Shown: in pieces, positions 55,170 through 56,356 of the stretch
Position numbering within the stretch: the first letter of the stretch is position 1
Layout: each line of letters begins with the position of its first letter
Assembly: GCA_913049555.1 (NCBI GenBank)
Contig: CAJWYM010000012.1
Coordinates: 1 to 56,356 of the forward strand
Length of the DNA stretch: 56,356 nucleotides
Direction: 5' to 3'
Origin: an uncultured Opitutia bacterium
GTDB lineage: Bacteria > Verrucomicrobiota > Verrucomicrobiia > Opitutales > CAJWYM01
Translations under genes and position numbers: made by a program
Notes under the pieces: generated by a model
What the model saw: the letters and a program-made list of their open reading frames with translations, nothing else
Database searches by the model: none
What the model was told of the DNA's origin: nothing

Positions 55170-55984
55170 CGAGCTATTTTTAGATTTTTAACCAATGTTT
55201 TAAAAAATTCACTTGGTTTTTCTAAATGGCACGCGTGGCCTGCATCAGAAATTTCAAACCTTTTTGAATTATAAAAATTGTGAGACATATGCTCCATAAT
55301 TTTAGAAAACTTGGAATCCAAATTACCGTTGAATAGAAGAATATTTGGCACCATAAAATTAGAAAGAGAAAGATTTGAAATTGCAGAAACAACTCCGGAT
55401 CCAAAATTTTTCAAACTGAGAGTCAATCCTATTGGATTCAACAACAATTTATTGGATAAAATTTCAGAATAAAATCTTGGATCTATAGATTTTTGTGATT
55501 GAATGAGGGGTTGAGCATTCCATTTTTCAAGAAATAAAGACAAACCTTTGTCTTTCAAAATATTTTGCCACTTCCTATCTGAATGTATTCTTTTTATTCT
55601 TTCATCCTTAGCTTCCAAACCCGGTGTGACTCCCACTAAAACAACAGTTTCAACAAATCTAAGTATAGAAGAAGGCATTCTAAGAACATACCTACCACCC
55701 ATTGAATAAGCGATAAAAACAATTTTAGCGTCTTTTAGATTTAAGAGAACGGATGCAATGTAGTCCGTCCATTCGTCTAAATCAACAAGATCAGATCCGC
55801 AAGGTTGATGGTAAGGACAAGAGATAGAATGAAAAGAGTAAAAAGAGTGAGGGTCTTGCTCTGCTAGTATACGAAAATCAAATGGATTTCCAGTAAAGCC
55901 ATGAAAACAGAAAAAATGAACATTACTGGACCCGGTCCAAACAACATGTAGGTTCCTACTGTTTACAAGTAGGGAATTTCTCAT
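55166..55984 (-). CDS. menH: MenH-like alpha/beta hydrolase
   Basis: The 272-residue protein is an alpha/beta hydrolase with the nucleophile elbow YSMGGR (S94), an acidic D223 (FNGNLDSKF) and catalytic H250 (DAGHACHLEKP). The stretches HGFTGNPFDF, LVGVTPGLE and KWNAQPLIQSQ match the MenH (SHCHC synthase) family of the menaquinone pathway well. Unlike most MenH proteins the elbow starts with A, not G. No other men gene is in the window, so a different hydrolase role cannot be excluded. Confidence 0.68.
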   Translation of the reverse strand: MRNSLLVNSRNLHVVWTGSSNVHFFCFHGFTGNPFDFRILAEQDPHSFYSFHSISCPYHQPCGSDLVDLDEWTDYIASVLLNLKDAKIVFIAYSMGGRYVLRMPSSILRFVETVVLVGVTPGLEAKDERIKRIHSDRKWQNILKDKGLSLFLEKWNAQPLIQSQKSIDPRFYSEILSNKLLLNPIGLTLSLKNFGSGVVSAISNLSLSNFMVPNILLFNGNLDSKFSKIMEHMSHNFYNSKRFEISDAGHACHLEKPSEFFKTLVKNLKIAR

Positions 55985-55987
55985 TGC

Positions 55988-56356
55988 TTAATCAACCACA
56001 GAAGCTTTGATTATTTCTTGATTTACAAGAGGTTTGTCCCCTCTATCAACCTTTACACTTTCAAGTTTTTCAATAACATCATAGCCTTCAGAGACAAAGC
56101 CAAAGATCGTGTGCTTCATATGCAACCAGGAAGTTTCAACCGTAGTGATAAAAAATTGACTGCCATTAGTCCCAGGTCCAGAGTTTGCCATTGCAAGAAT
56201 TCCTTTTTTGTCAAATTTAACATCCGGACTCACCTCATCTTTAAAAGGGCTTCCCCATATAGATTCACCACCGCGGCCTGTTCCAGTTGGATCTCCCCCT
56301 TGAATCATAAAATCTTTAATAATTCGATGAAAAATAATCCCATCGTAATAACCCTT
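55988..56356 (-). CDS. Cyclophilin-type peptidyl-prolyl isomerase (partial, runs off the edge)
   Basis: The C-terminal part of a cyclophilin is present. Reading inwards from the edge, the frame gives [16 protein letters not shown] and continues with [16 protein letters not shown], then [19 protein letters not shown] and [10 protein letters not shown]. Catalytic and binding residues HR, QGG and SQFFIT are all there. The frame is open at 56356, so the N-terminus lies outside the window. The MenH-like gene follows with a 3-bp gap, so the two are probably co-transcribed. Confidence 0.93.
   Translation of the reverse strand, partial: KGYYDGIIFHRIIKDFMIQGGDPTGTGRGGESIWGSPFKDEVSPDVKFDKKGILAMANSGPGTNGSQFFITTVETSWLHMKHTIFGFVSEGYDVIEKLESVKVDRGDKPLVNQEIIKASVVD

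Overview
The window looks like a chromosomal segment of a Gram-negative, AT-rich member of the PVC group, most likely Verrucomicrobiota class Opitutia (Opitutae). The assignment is an inference. It rests on an outer-membrane gene set (BamA, Skp, LpxD), a very long GreA-type elongation factor (619 aa) of a kind I associate with Verrucomicrobia, FolE2 instead of FolE, a SufCBD-SufT iron-sulphur operon with a separate SufU, and an ExbB-ExbD-ExbD cluster with large TPR proteins. Coding density is high. I saw no tRNA, rRNA, CRISPR array, insertion sequence or prophage. Most start codons lack a clear Shine-Dalgarno motif; exceptions are noted at individual genes.

Layout. 1-6.4 kb (+): a two-part glycosyltransferase, sufU, a TPMT-like methyltransferase, ppk1, a HAD phosphatase, rpsU and its terminator. 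6.5-11.5 kb (-): a second glycosyltransferase, an HtrA/DegP protease, zwf and yraN. 11.5-18.8 kb (-): two secreted TPR proteins, ExbB, two ExbD proteins and a TonB-like membrane anchor joined to a VWA-like domain. This is the most unusual block of the window. 19.3-22.1 kb (-): two GH57 glycoside hydrolases. 22.3-30.8 kb: folE2 with an adjacent Nudix hydrolase, an HDOD protein, rpmB, aroQ, a DUF3392 membrane protein, ychF, rpsP-trmD-rplS (without rimM), a polysaccharide-initiating sugar transferase and an ABC-2 exporter permease.

30.9-37.8 kb (-): a PerR/Fur-type regulator followed by sufC, sufB, sufD and sufT, then an NhaC-type antiporter and ispF. The regulator is preceded by a perfect 37-bp palindrome containing a PerR-box-like 7-1-7 core. 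37.9-48.4 kb (+): a housekeeping run of rplY, pth, rpsF, ssb, rplI, dnaB, bamA, skp, lpxD, prs and a second HtrA protease, which lacks rpsR. 48.4-52.1 kb (-): 5-formyl-THF cyclo-ligase, a signal peptidase I with a large insertion, and lepA. 52.4-56.4 kb: the long GreA protein, an ArsR-methyltransferase fusion, a MenH-like hydrolase, and a cyclophilin that runs off the right edge.

How the genes fit together. The SUF genes plus sufU form an iron-sulphur assembly pathway that appears to be under peroxide or iron control. BamA, Skp, LpxD, SPase I and the two HtrA proteases serve envelope biogenesis and quality control. The ExbBD/TPR/VWA block looks like a proton-motive-force-driven envelope machine whose TonB-like partner carries a VWA-like domain in place of the usual TonB C-terminus. 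The two glycosyltransferases, the sugar transferase and the ABC permease point to surface polysaccharide synthesis. Zwf, Ppk1 and the GH57 enzymes point to storage carbon and phosphate metabolism.
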